From Bacteroidia bacterium (GTDB taxonomy: Bacteria; Bacteroidota; Bacteroidia; Cytophagales; Cyclobacteriaceae), in NCBI GenBank assembly GCA_016650355.1, contig JAENVX010000111.1, positions 1 through 15,738 of the forward strand: a DNA stretch of 15,738 bases. Reading direction: 5' to 3'. Both the position numbers and the translations under genes were made by a program. Within the stretch, counting starts at the first letter, position 1. Every line of letters begins with the position of its first letter. This document shows positions 1-6,784 of the stretch, in pieces. The notes below the pieces were generated by a model. That model saw nothing but the letters and a program-made list of their open reading frames with translations, did no database searches and had not been told where the DNA came from.

Positions 1-82
1 TTAAAAAATTTACCTGAATCTAGAGCCACATCGCAGCTCTTTCCTTCTATCGGATATTTACAATTGAAGTAACACCTATAGT
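1..82. other. Edge region downstream of nadK, no gene seen
   Basis: This is the short stretch beyond the nadK stop codon. On the minus strand the only ATG (within 31-33) is followed by a stop three codons later, so no coding start is supported. A weak 5-bp inverted repeat (AGAGC at 22-26, GCTCT at 36-40) is present without a clear following T-run, so I do not call a terminator. The next gene of this minus-strand unit, if there is one, lies outside the window. Confidence 0.5.
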
Positions 83-958
83 TTAATTTCTTAGGTCCAG
101 GCCCCAACTTAGTTTCTGTCGTAAGGTTTTGAAGTAATGATTTCCTTGTAGTTGAATCAATTTAACTTTAAAGTGGCTCTTTTTAAGAGTTAGACTAACC
201 GATTCGTCAATGGAGGCAAATCTTGAATCGAGTGAAATGAGGAATTTTTTGCTTCGACCCTCAACCTGAAACGAGATCTTTGAATTATCTGATAAAACGA
301 TCGGTCTTGCTGTGAGATTGTGTGGACTAACAGGGGTAATAATGAAACTTTCGGATTTCGGGTAAACCAAAGGTCCACCACAACTTAACGAATAACCTGT
401 TGAGCCTGTAGGGGTGGAAACAATTACACCATCTGACCAATAAGAATTCAATAACTCACCATCTACAAAAACGTGTACTGTTACCATTGAAGAGGTATCT
501 TTCTTCATGATGGTAAAGTCGTTGAGTGCGAAGTTAAGTCCACCAAAAAGTTTAACGTCCGACTCAAGTTCCAATACTGTCCGGGAATCAATTTTATAGT
601 TTCCTTTAAAGATGTTCTCTATTGCCGTTTCAGTTTCATCCCTGCTAGTGGTGGCTAGAAAACCAAGCCTGCCTGTGTTTATTCCAAGGATGGGTATTTC
701 GTGCTTGCCGATGTACGTTACGCTCTCCAGTAACGTACCATCGCCCCCCAGGGAAAGGAAGAAATCAAAATTTTTCAAGCTATCACCCGCTTCAAAAGTT
801 GAAAGCTTCAATGATTTTAGCTTGGATGATTTTAAATGCTTTAGTGATTTTGATGAAACGTGGATGTCCGCTTTCCTGCGATGGAGTTCTTCGAATATTT
901 TTTCATTGAACCGAGCAGCCGGGCCTTGCACTTCCTTTCCATGTATTCCTATTCGCAT
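83..958 (-). CDS. nadK: NAD kinase
   Basis: NAD kinase phosphorylates the 2'-hydroxyl of NAD with ATP (or polyphosphate) in the cytoplasm and is the source of NADP. The 291-residue product has the usual family length. It carries the GGDGT nucleotide-binding loop at residues 71-75, the INTGRLGFL segment at 93-101, the NE/D motif as Asn146-Asp147, and the glycine-rich TPTGSTGYS segment at 182-190, followed by SPHNLTARP at 211-219. The NE/D position is the Asp version, an accepted variant. The start is ATG at 958. It lies 21 bases after the stop of the CBS-domain gene on the same strand, so it is probably the last gene in this window of the yqeY-cvpA-hydrolase-CBS unit. No separate promoter is obvious in that gap. 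Identification is firm from the motifs. Confidence 0.96.
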   Translation of the reverse strand: MRIGIHGKEVQGPAARFNEKIFEELHRRKADIHVSSKSLKHLKSSKLKSLKLSTFEAGDSLKNFDFFLSLGGDGTLLESVTYIGKHEIPILGINTGRLGFLATTSRDETETAIENIFKGNYKIDSRTVLELESDVKLFGGLNFALNDFTIMKKDTSSMVTVHVFVDGELLNSYWSDGVIVSTPTGSTGYSLSCGGPLVYPKSESFIITPVSPHNLTARPIVLSDNSKISFQVEGRSKKFLISLDSRFASIDESVSLTLKKSHFKVKLIQLQGNHYFKTLRQKLSWGLDLRN

Positions 959-979
959 TTAACAAAGAATCTGGTGCAA

Positions 980-1645
980 TTATATGTTGAGATACTTTAG
1001 AAGCATATCTATCCGATCCGTGTCATCAGCTTCTTTTCTTATTTCCTGATACCGCCCTATGACCTTATAACTAAATCTCTCCAGTGTGGCTATGATTCGC
1101 GACAAGTCCAATTGATTTATTTTTAAAGTCACCTTTATTTTTCCAGGATCCATCGGATCTTCCACCATCGTACTGCTTATAACTTTAGCTTTATTCTCTT
1201 CCACCAATCGGCTGATTTCTGCCAGTGAGTAGTCGATGAGGTTCATTGATAGAACGAGAATCCCGCCCTGCATCTTTACCGCTGCAGTCTGAGCAAACGA
1301 GGCCATAATGTCTTGCACCGTAATGACCCCAACATATTGTCGGTCATCATTAAGCACAGCAACTATTTGCAGTTTGCTCTCTCCAGTTATTCTTAAGATA
1401 TCATAAAAATGTGATTCAAGGGAAACGAAACACTCTAATCCCATCAAATCAAATTCACCTAAATTTTTTTTGATGTCGTTTGATTCAAGAATTATTTCCT
1501 CTGATATAAAACCCAGGAACTCTCCTTCGTTTACAACTGGCAAATGGTTACACCGGAACTCTTCCATCCACGCAATCGCTTTATGTGCATCGTCCGTTAC
1601 TTTAAGCGGGGGGATCATGTGGTTAATTAGTTCCTCAGCTATCAT
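980..1645 (-). CDS. Two-CBS-domain protein with ACT-like C-terminus
   Basis: This is a predicted soluble regulatory or ligand-sensing protein of 221 residues. Residues about 5-57 and 72-118 form a tandem CBS pair; each half has the hydrophobic strand plus 'hLPVV...GEFLGFIS' or 'QIVAVL...YVGVIT' pattern typical of CBS domains, which as a class bind adenine nucleotides. Residues about 125-200 look like an ACT-type fold, with GGILVLSMNL opening a strand-helix-strand pattern. No catalytic domain is present. The gene starts at ATG 1645, 36 bases after the alpha/beta hydrolase stop, and precedes nadK by 21 bases. An adenylate-sensing protein beside NAD kinase suggests a link to cofactor or energy status, but that is inference. 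The domain call is solid; the ligand is unknown. Confidence 0.85.
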   Translation of the reverse strand: MIAEELINHMIPPLKVTDDAHKAIAWMEEFRCNHLPVVNEGEFLGFISEEIILESNDIKKNLGEFDLMGLECFVSLESHFYDILRITGESKLQIVAVLNDDRQYVGVITVQDIMASFAQTAAVKMQGGILVLSMNLIDYSLAEISRLVEENKAKVISSTMVEDPMDPGKIKVTLKINQLDLSRIIATLERFSYKVIGRYQEIRKEADDTDRIDMLLKYLNI

Positions 1646-1681
1646 GGTGATTCGATATTGTTAGCATTTTGACAACGTACT

Positions 1682-2434
1682 TCATCTCATCAAGAAATCA
1701 ACGACAATCTCATTAAACTTTTCCGGTTGCTCCATCATTGGGGCATGGCAACATTTATCAATAAATTTCAACTCCGAATTTGGGATCAATCTGTTAAATT
1801 CATGTCCCACCATCGGTGGTGTTATTGTATCGTTTAATCCCCAAACCAAGAGAGTTGGAACCTTAATATTATGCAAATCTTGCGTTAAATTGTTACGCTG
1901 AGCTGATTTCGCAATCGCTACAATGCGCATACACTTAGGAATACTCCTGGTGGTTTCAAAAACTTCATCCACCAATTCTTTGGAGGCAACTTGTGGGTCA
2001 TAAAAAGTATAAGCAACTCGTTCCTTAATGTAATCATAACTTCCCCTTCGTGGATATGACCCGCCCATCGAATTTTCAAACAACCCAGAACTCCCAGTAA
2101 GGATAAGTTTAGCAACTTTATCGGGATTGCTGAGGGTGTACAACAACCCAACATGGCCACCTAAAGAATTGCCCATGATAATCATGTTGTTGAGTTTTTT
2201 CATGTTAACAAAATCCTCCACAAATTTTCTCAATCCTTCAAGACCAGCCTCCTTTATGGGCATATCATAAATTGGCAACATGGGTATGATTACCCTAAAG
2301 TTTTTAGAAAAGCGGTTTACAACATCCTCCCAATTGCTGAGTGCCCCGAATAATCCATGCAACAATATGAGCACCTGACCTTTTCCTTCGTCAACATACT
2401 TAAACTCATTTTCCTCTTTTACGCGAAGACCCAT
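1682..2434 (-). CDS. Alpha/beta hydrolase
   Basis: This is a 250-residue single-domain alpha/beta hydrolase, probably cytoplasmic as no signal peptide is seen. The oxyanion region is HGLFGALSNW at 26-35, the nucleophile elbow GNSLGG puts the serine at residue 90, and the likely acid and base are Asp202 (WGLNDTITP) and His230 (CCHAPMMEQP). The triad is complete. Substrate cannot be told from sequence; esters, C-C bond substrates or a housekeeping thioesterase are all possible. The open frame extends 52 codons further upstream to 2590, but that extension runs inside cvpA and does not look like a hydrolase N-terminus, so ATG at 2434 is preferred. A TTG three codons upstream is an alternative start. 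It follows cvpA by 40 bases in the same unit. Confidence 0.88.
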   Translation of the reverse strand: MGLRVKEENEFKYVDEGKGQVLILLHGLFGALSNWEDVVNRFSKNFRVIIPMLPIYDMPIKEAGLEGLRKFVEDFVNMKKLNNMIIMGNSLGGHVGLLYTLSNPDKVAKLILTGSSGLFENSMGGSYPRRGSYDYIKERVAYTFYDPQVASKELVDEVFETTRSIPKCMRIVAIAKSAQRNNLTQDLHNIKVPTLLVWGLNDTITPPMVGHEFNRLIPNSELKFIDKCCHAPMMEQPEKFNEIVVDFLMR

Positions 2435-2474
2435 AGCCAAATTTTGATGATAAGTAACTAAAAAAAACTGAACC

Positions 2475-2981
2475 TTAGAACTGCCGGAAGATTTCCTTGA
2501 AAACGGGGATAAAATCGCCCATCCAAGCGGCAAGCTTTGGTGCAAATTGCGCTGTGAAGGGGTATAAGACTGACCCTTCCGTCCATTCACTTTTAATGCT
2601 GAAATTTAATGAATCTACAATCCATATCACCACACTGAGAAGAAATAAAGACTTTAATCCTCCTAAAATCAACCCCATCAATTGATCCACTTTACCTAAA
2701 AAAGATTTATCTATTACATGTTTGATCATTTTCCCAATTATGGTTACTCCAATAACGATGATCAAAAAAATGACAACAAAAGAAATATAAGGCAAAACAG
2801 TTTTATCGGCATTGAACTGATCCTGAAGTAGGATCATCCCTTCACCCATTAGTTTAAAACCTCCGAAAATTCCCAAAACAATTGCCAACAACGAAATCAA
2901 TTCCATAAGAAAGCCCGACCTGTAGCCGCTAAATGCCCCGAGCACTATCAACACTAATAAGAGAATATCGGCTTTGCTCAA
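2475..2981 (-). CDS. cvpA: CvpA family membrane protein
   Basis: This is a 168-residue inner-membrane protein of the CvpA family, which in Proteobacteria is linked to colicin V production and envelope stress tolerance. Four hydrophobic spans are visible at about residues 4-20, 26-46, 64-84 and 102-124. The glycine-rich GAFSGYRSGF segment at 15-24 is the family's first-loop signature, and KVDQLMGLILGGLK at 97-110 is the second conserved block. The start codon is TTG at 2981-2979, overlapping the yqeY stop as TTGA. The next ATG (Met26) would remove the first membrane span and the signature, so TTG is preferred and the two genes are probably translationally coupled. The C-terminal 40 residues lack membrane spans. 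Family assignment is confident; precise function in this phylum is not established. Confidence 0.88.
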   Translation of the reverse strand: MSKADILLLVLIVLGAFSGYRSGFLMELISLLAIVLGIFGGFKLMGEGMILLQDQFNADKTVLPYISFVVIFLIIVIGVTIIGKMIKHVIDKSFLGKVDQLMGLILGGLKSLFLLSVVIWIVDSLNFSIKSEWTEGSVLYPFTAQFAPKLAAWMGDFIPVFKEIFRQF

Positions 2982-3430
2982 GGCGTCAGAATTTTTTTAA
3001 CCATTTCTGAAATTAATTTTCCGTCTGCCTTACCTGCAAGTTGTTTGGTTGCTGTGCCCATAACTTTGCCCATGTCTTGCGGGCCTTTAGCTCCAACTTG
3101 CTCGATTATTTTTTTTACTTCCAGCAGAAGTTCATCATTCGAAAGCTGTTTTGGCAAATAGCGACTTATCACATCTAATTCCAAAAGTTCAGTTTTTGCC
3201 AGATCTTGCCGCCCTTCTTTCTGAAAGATATCCGCTGATTCCTTCCTTTGTTTAGCCGCCTTCATCAGAAGTTTACTTTCAACTTCAACATTAAGTTCAC
3301 CAGTGCTGCTCTTATCCGTTTCTGCCAATAAGATCATCGACTTAATTGCACGCAATGCTGTTAACTCATCCTTATTTTTTGCCAACATAGCAGCTTTAAT
3401 GTCACTATCAATTTGTTGCTTTAAGCTCAT
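2978..3430 (-). CDS. yqeY: GatB/YqeY domain protein
   Basis: This is a 150-residue cytoplasmic protein of the YqeY family, related to the tail domain of the GatB subunit of Asp/Glu-tRNA amidotransferase. Family marks include LRAIKSMI near residue 26, the block from QRKESADIF (61-69) to DLAKTELLEL (76-85), YLPKQL at 91-96, and MGKVMGTATKQLAGKADG at 120-137. Length is normal for a stand-alone YqeY. The start is ATG at 3430 and the gene is first in the five-gene minus-strand unit. A candidate promoter lies about 40 bases upstream of the ATG. Its TGA stop overlaps the TTG start of cvpA by four bases. The family is well known, but a biochemical role for the stand-alone form is not settled. Confidence 0.92.
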   Translation of the reverse strand: MSLKQQIDSDIKAAMLAKNKDELTALRAIKSMILLAETDKSSTGELNVEVESKLLMKAAKQRKESADIFQKEGRQDLAKTELLELDVISRYLPKQLSNDELLLEVKKIIEQVGAKGPQDMGKVMGTATKQLAGKADGKLISEMVKKILTP

Positions 3431-3458
3431 GTCTTTATGGTTTCGTTAATCTGTTTGG

Positions 3459-3466
3459 TAATTTTG
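3459..3466 (+). promoter_or_regulatory. Candidate pdxJ promoter -7 element
   Basis: TAATTTTG matches the Bacteroidota -7 consensus TAnnTTTG exactly and would start transcription near 3473, giving pdxJ a leader of about 85 bases. No good -33 TTTG lies 19-21 bases upstream (only TTTC at 3441-3444), which lowers confidence. It faces the yqeY -7 element with a 3-base gap. Confidence 0.4.
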
Positions 3467-3469
3467 ACC

Positions 3470-3477
3470 CAAAACTA
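3470..3477 (-). promoter_or_regulatory. Candidate promoter -7 element for the yqeY-nadK unit
   Basis: Read on the minus strand this is TAGTTTTG, an exact match to TAnnTTTG. Start of transcription would fall near 3463, about 32 bases before the yqeY ATG. The -33 position is T-rich but lacks a clear TTTG. Together with the plus-strand element it forms the near-palindrome 3459-3477, so the two promoters would compete for polymerase. Confidence 0.4.
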
Positions 3478-3557
3478 AGGTTAGTTTTAGAAGATAAAAA
3501 AATTAATGCTACATGACTATTAATGATCGTCATGCTAATTGGTGAAACAACGAGTCC

Positions 3558-4274
3558 ATGACACGCCTTTCTGTTAACATTAATAAAATAGCAACGCTTC
3601 GTAATGCACGTGGCGCCAATAATCCTGATGTGATTAAAATTGCCATAGACTGTGAACGATTTGGGGCGCAAGGAATTACTGTACATCCGCGCCCCGATGA
3701 GCGACACATCCGCTATAGCGATGTGATGCAATTAAAAAACATTGTCACTACTGAATTTAATATTGAAGGTTATCCGGATGAACGATATTTGAAACTTGTG
3801 CTCGATGTTAAGCCTGCACAAGCAACACTTGTTCCGGACAAACCAGATGCAATTACCTCTAATGCAGGTTGGGATACGCTTAAGAATGCCAGTCTACTAA
3901 AGGAAGTCGTTAGCGCGTTAAAAAAATCCGGCATTCGCGTCTCGCTTTTTGTTGACCCAGAAAGAAACATGGTAGAAGGTGCAAGAAAAGTCGGGGCTGA
4001 TAGAATCGAACTTTATACTGAGCCCTATGCATCAACCTATCTTAAAGACAAAGAACATGCGATTAGGCCTTACGTTGAAGCAGCTCGGATTGCTGGTGAG
4101 CTGGGGCTGGGAATAAATGCTGGGCATGATCTGGACCTTAACAATCTAAAATTTTTGAAACAGTCTATTCCCAATTTGGACGAGGTTTCCATTGGCCATG
4201 CGTTAATTAGTGACGCCCTCTATTACGGCTTAGAAAATACCATCCAGCTGTATTTAAGGCAATTGAAGGATTGA
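3558..4274 (+). CDS. pdxJ: Pyridoxine 5'-phosphate synthase
   Basis: PdxJ condenses 1-deoxy-D-xylulose 5-phosphate with 3-amino-2-oxopropyl phosphate to form pyridoxine 5'-phosphate, the ring-closing step of DXP-dependent vitamin B6 synthesis in the cytoplasm. The 238-residue length is typical. Catalytic residues of the family are visible: His43 in [12 protein letters not shown], Glu70 in FNIEG and His190 in NAGHDL. TLRNARG at 13-19 and [11 protein letters not shown] at 211-221 match the substrate and phosphate-binding loops. The ATG at 3558 gives the standard [16 protein letters not shown] start. It is the only clear B6 gene in the window and is divergent from the yqeY unit. A second small gene may follow 116 bases downstream. 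Confidence 0.97.
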   Translation: MTRLSVNINKIATLRNARGANNPDVIKIAIDCERFGAQGITVHPRPDERHIRYSDVMQLKNIVTTEFNIEGYPDERYLKLVLDVKPAQATLVPDKPDAITSNAGWDTLKNASLLKEVVSALKKSGIRVSLFVDPERNMVEGARKVGADRIELYTEPYASTYLKDKEHAIRPYVEAARIAGELGLGINAGHDLDLNNLKFLKQSIPNLDEVSIGHALISDALYYGLENTIQLYLRQLKD

Positions 4275-4337
4275 CTACCTTTCATTTCAGTTCTTTTCTT
4301 CAACACTTTAGCCTCATAAGTTGTCAGTTCAATCGCT

Positions 4338-4373
4338 TTTGTTTTACCAACAACGCACACACCAATACTTTTG
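4338..4373 (+). promoter_or_regulatory. Candidate promoter for the 30-residue membrane peptide
   Basis: TACTTTTG at 4366-4373 is an exact TAnnTTTG match. TTTG at 4338-4341 is a possible -33 element, with a spacer of 24 bases, a little longer than the usual 19-21. Transcription would begin about ten bases before the ATG at 4391, a leader length seen at other genes here. Confidence 0.35.
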
Positions 4374-4390
4374 AATATCTATTCAATAAC

Positions 4391-4483
4391 ATGTCAAGGC
4401 AAAGAAAAATTACCTTAATTATTGGAATTGCCGTAGCCCTTGTGGTTTGGTTCTTTTCATTAGCTATTGCACTACCATTCTAA
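4391..4483 (+). CDS. Possible 30-residue single-span membrane peptide
   Basis: From ATG 4391 the frame encodes 30 residues. The start is basic (MSRQRK), and the rest is one continuous hydrophobic span of about 23 residues with Trp20 and two Phe, ending ALPF. By the positive-inside rule the N-terminus should be cytoplasmic. The frame is open further upstream to 4271, but that part overlaps the pdxJ stop, uses a TTG start and looks like random coding, so the short form is preferred. A -7 element lies about 18 bases upstream of the ATG. The esterase gene converges on it, with 32 bases between the stops. I do not recognise the family. It could be a small membrane-complex subunit, a type I toxin-like peptide or chance coding. 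Confidence 0.4.
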   Translation: MSRQRKITLIIGIAVALVVWFFSLAIALPF

Positions 4484-4515
4484 CATTTCCAGACTAAGAT
4501 TCTGTAGACTAACCT

Positions 4516-6249
4516 TTAATATCTCCAGCTTTTTAAGTCAGCACCTTTTGGTGCACTCTCAGAAATCCTCTTTAAAATTTTCGGAAGGTACTGCGTGTTG
4601 TAGCGAAGGCGAGAAATGTAATTGGGGTTATTCTGGTCACCATTCCAACAATGCTCGGCACGGTCGCCATAATCAACTTCACCTTTGTAAAATGGACTTT
4701 GGGTCTTCTTCAAAAAATCCTCCATCAAATACACGGCATTGTTTAAATAGTAGTTATCCATATCCCCACAATAGATGTGAATTTTACCTTGCAACTTTGG
4801 GCCTAATGTTTTCCAGTCGCGTTCCAGGATATAGCGAAGGTCAAAGTTTTCTTTCCAATACGCTGCAACACTTTTGTCTATCTCGCCTGTTTCTTTATCA
4901 AAAATTCTTTTCGGATAACCGTCTTCACCCTGTGGTGAGTAAACAGCCTCCCAAATATCCCATTGCTGACCCGAGCGTGAGTGTGTGCCGAGCGCCAATT
5001 CGTAGTAATTTGATTCCTGAATAGTGCTCTGGATCTGACCTAAATAATTCCGGTGACTAGGACGCGGAAGTTTTTTAAACTTACTATCATACCAATAAAC
5101 ATTATTGTCTTTGTAAATATCCACCAGGCAATATGCACGGAAGTCGATTGGGTCAGGGCAGGCAGCAAAACATCCATTGAAATCATCAGGATAAAACATC
5201 TGTACTGCCAAAGCTTCCCATCCGCCAGTAGATCCGCCATAGGTAAAACGTGCCCAGCCTTCACCAATGCCTCGAAATTTTGCCTCGATTTCTGGGAGTA
5301 ATTCTTTCATGATGGCATCACCCCAAGGGCCCATGCTCGCAGAGTTTACCGCATAGGAATCGTCATAATACGGTGTGGCATGTTGTATCTCTAAAACAAG
5401 AAAACGGGGAAAATTTTTGGACGTCCACTGTTTGTAAAAATTGTATGCTTCCTGCTTTTGAAATTTGTTGTATCCATAAATACCAAACCGAGCACTGTAA
5501 TCGCTAGTATCCATTTTAGGGTCTGGTGGCTCTGTACTGAATCCCCCAAAGTCACTTGGAAAGTGACCATGGTAAATCATCAATGGATAATGAGATTGAG
5601 GGTGTTCATCAAAGCCTTCAGGTAACAGCACATGTGCGCCCACATACATTGGCTTTCCATAAAATTCGCTTAACAATTTGCTTTGTACTTTTAGATGCTT
5701 TACATATTTGGTGTCTTTAGGCTCTTTGATCAGAGCAATTTTTTGGTCCATCACAAGCTTAACCGTCTCACTTTTAGCTGGATCGAGATTGACCTTGATC
5801 GGTTGACTGTAAAAGTTTCCGGGCTTCGAGTTCCACTGCTGGCCCTCCCCTTGGTCTGGTGGAAGTTTTACTGTATGTCCTGTCTTCAGATTATATGTCT
5901 CATATCGATTAATGAGGGCTTGAACAAAATATTCCCCAGCAAGAATGTTATCTAGTTTTTGAATTGGAAAACCAAATGCAGATTCATCAATAAGAATTTC
6001 CTGACCAGGCATCATACCGTCCACATCCAGCCCAAAGACAAGTTGGGTTTCCAGTCCATCATTTATTTGAAAACGAGGTTCAGCTTTGTCATTGGAAGAA
6101 AGTAGTAACAATAACCTACCATCTTGAGCCAGGTCACTCAGTTCTTTTGTAAAAGTGACTGAAAATTTCAGTTTGCCACTATTATTTTCGCCTGGAGAGC
6201 ATTGTATCCCAACGACAAAAACCAGCAGAACGAATCGATGAAATTTCAT
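4516..6249 (-). CDS. Esterase-like alpha/beta hydrolase lipoprotein
   Basis: This is a 577-residue predicted lipoprotein. The N-terminus is a hydrophobic signal ending VVGIQC, so Cys17 is the likely lipidated residue, followed by SPGENNSG. Residues about 25-170 form a beta-rich N-terminal region without a recognised signature. From about 185 comes an esterase-type alpha/beta hydrolase: YPLMIYHGHF at 221-230 as the oxyanion strand, YGGSTGGW at 337-344 with nucleophile Ser340, CGDMDNYY at 494-501 with the acid (Asp496 or Asp498), and AEHCWNG at 531-537 with catalytic His533. This resembles the putative-esterase (esterase D/enterochelin esterase-like) group. The substrate is unknown; location would be periplasmic or outer-membrane. 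The gene stands alone and is divergent from the response regulator. No obvious surface-export acidic run follows the Cys. Confidence 0.82.
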   Translation of the reverse strand: MKFHRFVLLVFVVGIQCSPGENNSGKLKFSVTFTKELSDLAQDGRLLLLLSSNDKAEPRFQINDGLETQLVFGLDVDGMMPGQEILIDESAFGFPIQKLDNILAGEYFVQALINRYETYNLKTGHTVKLPPDQGEGQQWNSKPGNFYSQPIKVNLDPAKSETVKLVMDQKIALIKEPKDTKYVKHLKVQSKLLSEFYGKPMYVGAHVLLPEGFDEHPQSHYPLMIYHGHFPSDFGGFSTEPPDPKMDTSDYSARFGIYGYNKFQKQEAYNFYKQWTSKNFPRFLVLEIQHATPYYDDSYAVNSASMGPWGDAIMKELLPEIEAKFRGIGEGWARFTYGGSTGGWEALAVQMFYPDDFNGCFAACPDPIDFRAYCLVDIYKDNNVYWYDSKFKKLPRPSHRNYLGQIQSTIQESNYYELALGTHSRSGQQWDIWEAVYSPQGEDGYPKRIFDKETGEIDKSVAAYWKENFDLRYILERDWKTLGPKLQGKIHIYCGDMDNYYLNNAVYLMEDFLKKTQSPFYKGEVDYGDRAEHCWNGDQNNPNYISRLRYNTQYLPKILKRISESAPKGADLKSWRY

Positions 6250-6268
6250 TTTAAAAGAGCTTTAATAC

Positions 6269-6298
6269 GAAATATAGCAGAAATCTAAAGGAGCACAA
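6269..6298 (-). promoter_or_regulatory. Candidate promoter for the esterase lipoprotein
   Basis: On the minus strand TTG (6298-6296) is followed after 19 bases by TATATTTC (6276-6269), one mismatch from TAnnTTTG. The spacing fits the Bacteroidota consensus, and the element ends about 20 bases before the esterase ATG at 6249. Confidence 0.35.
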
Positions 6299-6353
6299 CT
6301 ACAGATTCCATAAACGTAAAGAGTCCATTTATTAATTCATAGCGATTGTCATG

Positions 6354-6381
6354 TTGTTATTTTTCAAAGCTTATTATATTG
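6354..6381 (+). promoter_or_regulatory. Weak candidate promoter for the response regulator
   Basis: TTG at 6354-6356 and TATATTG at 6375-6381, with 18 bases between, loosely resemble a Bacteroidota promoter. The element ends 20 bases before the ATG at 6401. The match is imperfect, so the call is tentative. Confidence 0.2.
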
Positions 6382-6400
6382 CGTCTTGGAATCTGAGCAA

Positions 6401-6784
6401 ATGACGATTTTTTTGATTGAAGACGATGAGATTTACGCCCAATTTGTAAAGAAGGCGCTGGAAAGCAGCAGCCCTAATTACAACATTAAGACGTTTGCTT
6501 CCGCTGAGGATGCTCTGAAGGCTGTAAACGGCACATTGCCGGATGTCATGATTGTCGACTACAAATTACCTGGCATGTCAGGCATAGAACTTTATGAACA
6601 GATTAAATCGCGCGTAAAAGGACACAATAAGGTAATTATGCTTAGCGCACTGGATGATGGCAACATGGTACTTAGTTTTATTCAAAAAGGAGTGCGTGAC
6701 TACGTTATTAAAGATGAAACAGTAATAGAATCATTGTCTTCTCTATTAGAGGGCAAAGAGGATGATCTCTACCTCTTCAACTAA
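6401..6784 (+). CDS. Stand-alone response-regulator receiver protein
   Basis: This is a 127-residue CheY-like receiver with no output domain. The acidic pocket is Asp8-Asp9 (FLIEDDE), the phospho-acceptor is Asp53 in IVDYKLPGMSG, the switch hydroxyl is Ser82 (MLSALDD) and the conserved lysine is Lys104 (YVIKDE). All catalytic residues are present, so it should be phosphorylated. With no DNA-binding domain it probably works by protein contact or as a phosphorelay intermediate. I chose ATG 6401 because it starts the first beta strand directly; an in-frame TTG at 6386 would add five residues. Its stop overlaps by eight bases with the stop end of the convergent histidine kinase, which makes the kinase the natural partner, although that is inferred only from position. 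Confidence 0.88.
   Translation: MTIFLIEDDEIYAQFVKKALESSSPNYNIKTFASAEDALKAVNGTLPDVMIVDYKLPGMSGIELYEQIKSRVKGHNKVIMLSALDDGNMVLSFIQKGVRDYVIKDETVIESLSSLLEGKEDDLYLFN

Noticed and set aside
612..962. 116-codon plus-strand frame opposite nadK
   Set aside because: Antisense shadow of a confident gene, with no recognisable domain or promoter.
2435..2590. 52-codon N-terminal extension of the alpha/beta hydrolase frame
   Set aside because: It lies inside cvpA in another frame and has no hydrolase-like character; the fold starts properly at ATG 2434.
3435..3731. 98-codon minus-strand frame over the pdxJ start and its leader
   Set aside because: It overlaps pdxJ coding sequence and its composition is that of a reverse-strand shadow.
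4271..4390. Upstream extension of the small membrane peptide to a TTG
   Set aside because: It overlaps the pdxJ stop, looks non-coding and lies before the candidate promoter.
4491..4512. 7-bp direct repeat AGACTAA (4491-4497 and 4506-4512)
   Set aside because: Short and AT-rich, with no flanking mobile-element features; likely chance.
4467..5024. 185-codon plus-strand frame opposite the esterase C-terminus
   Set aside because: Long for a shadow, but rich in Ser, His and Cys with no domain, and it covers the catalytic His region of a clear gene.
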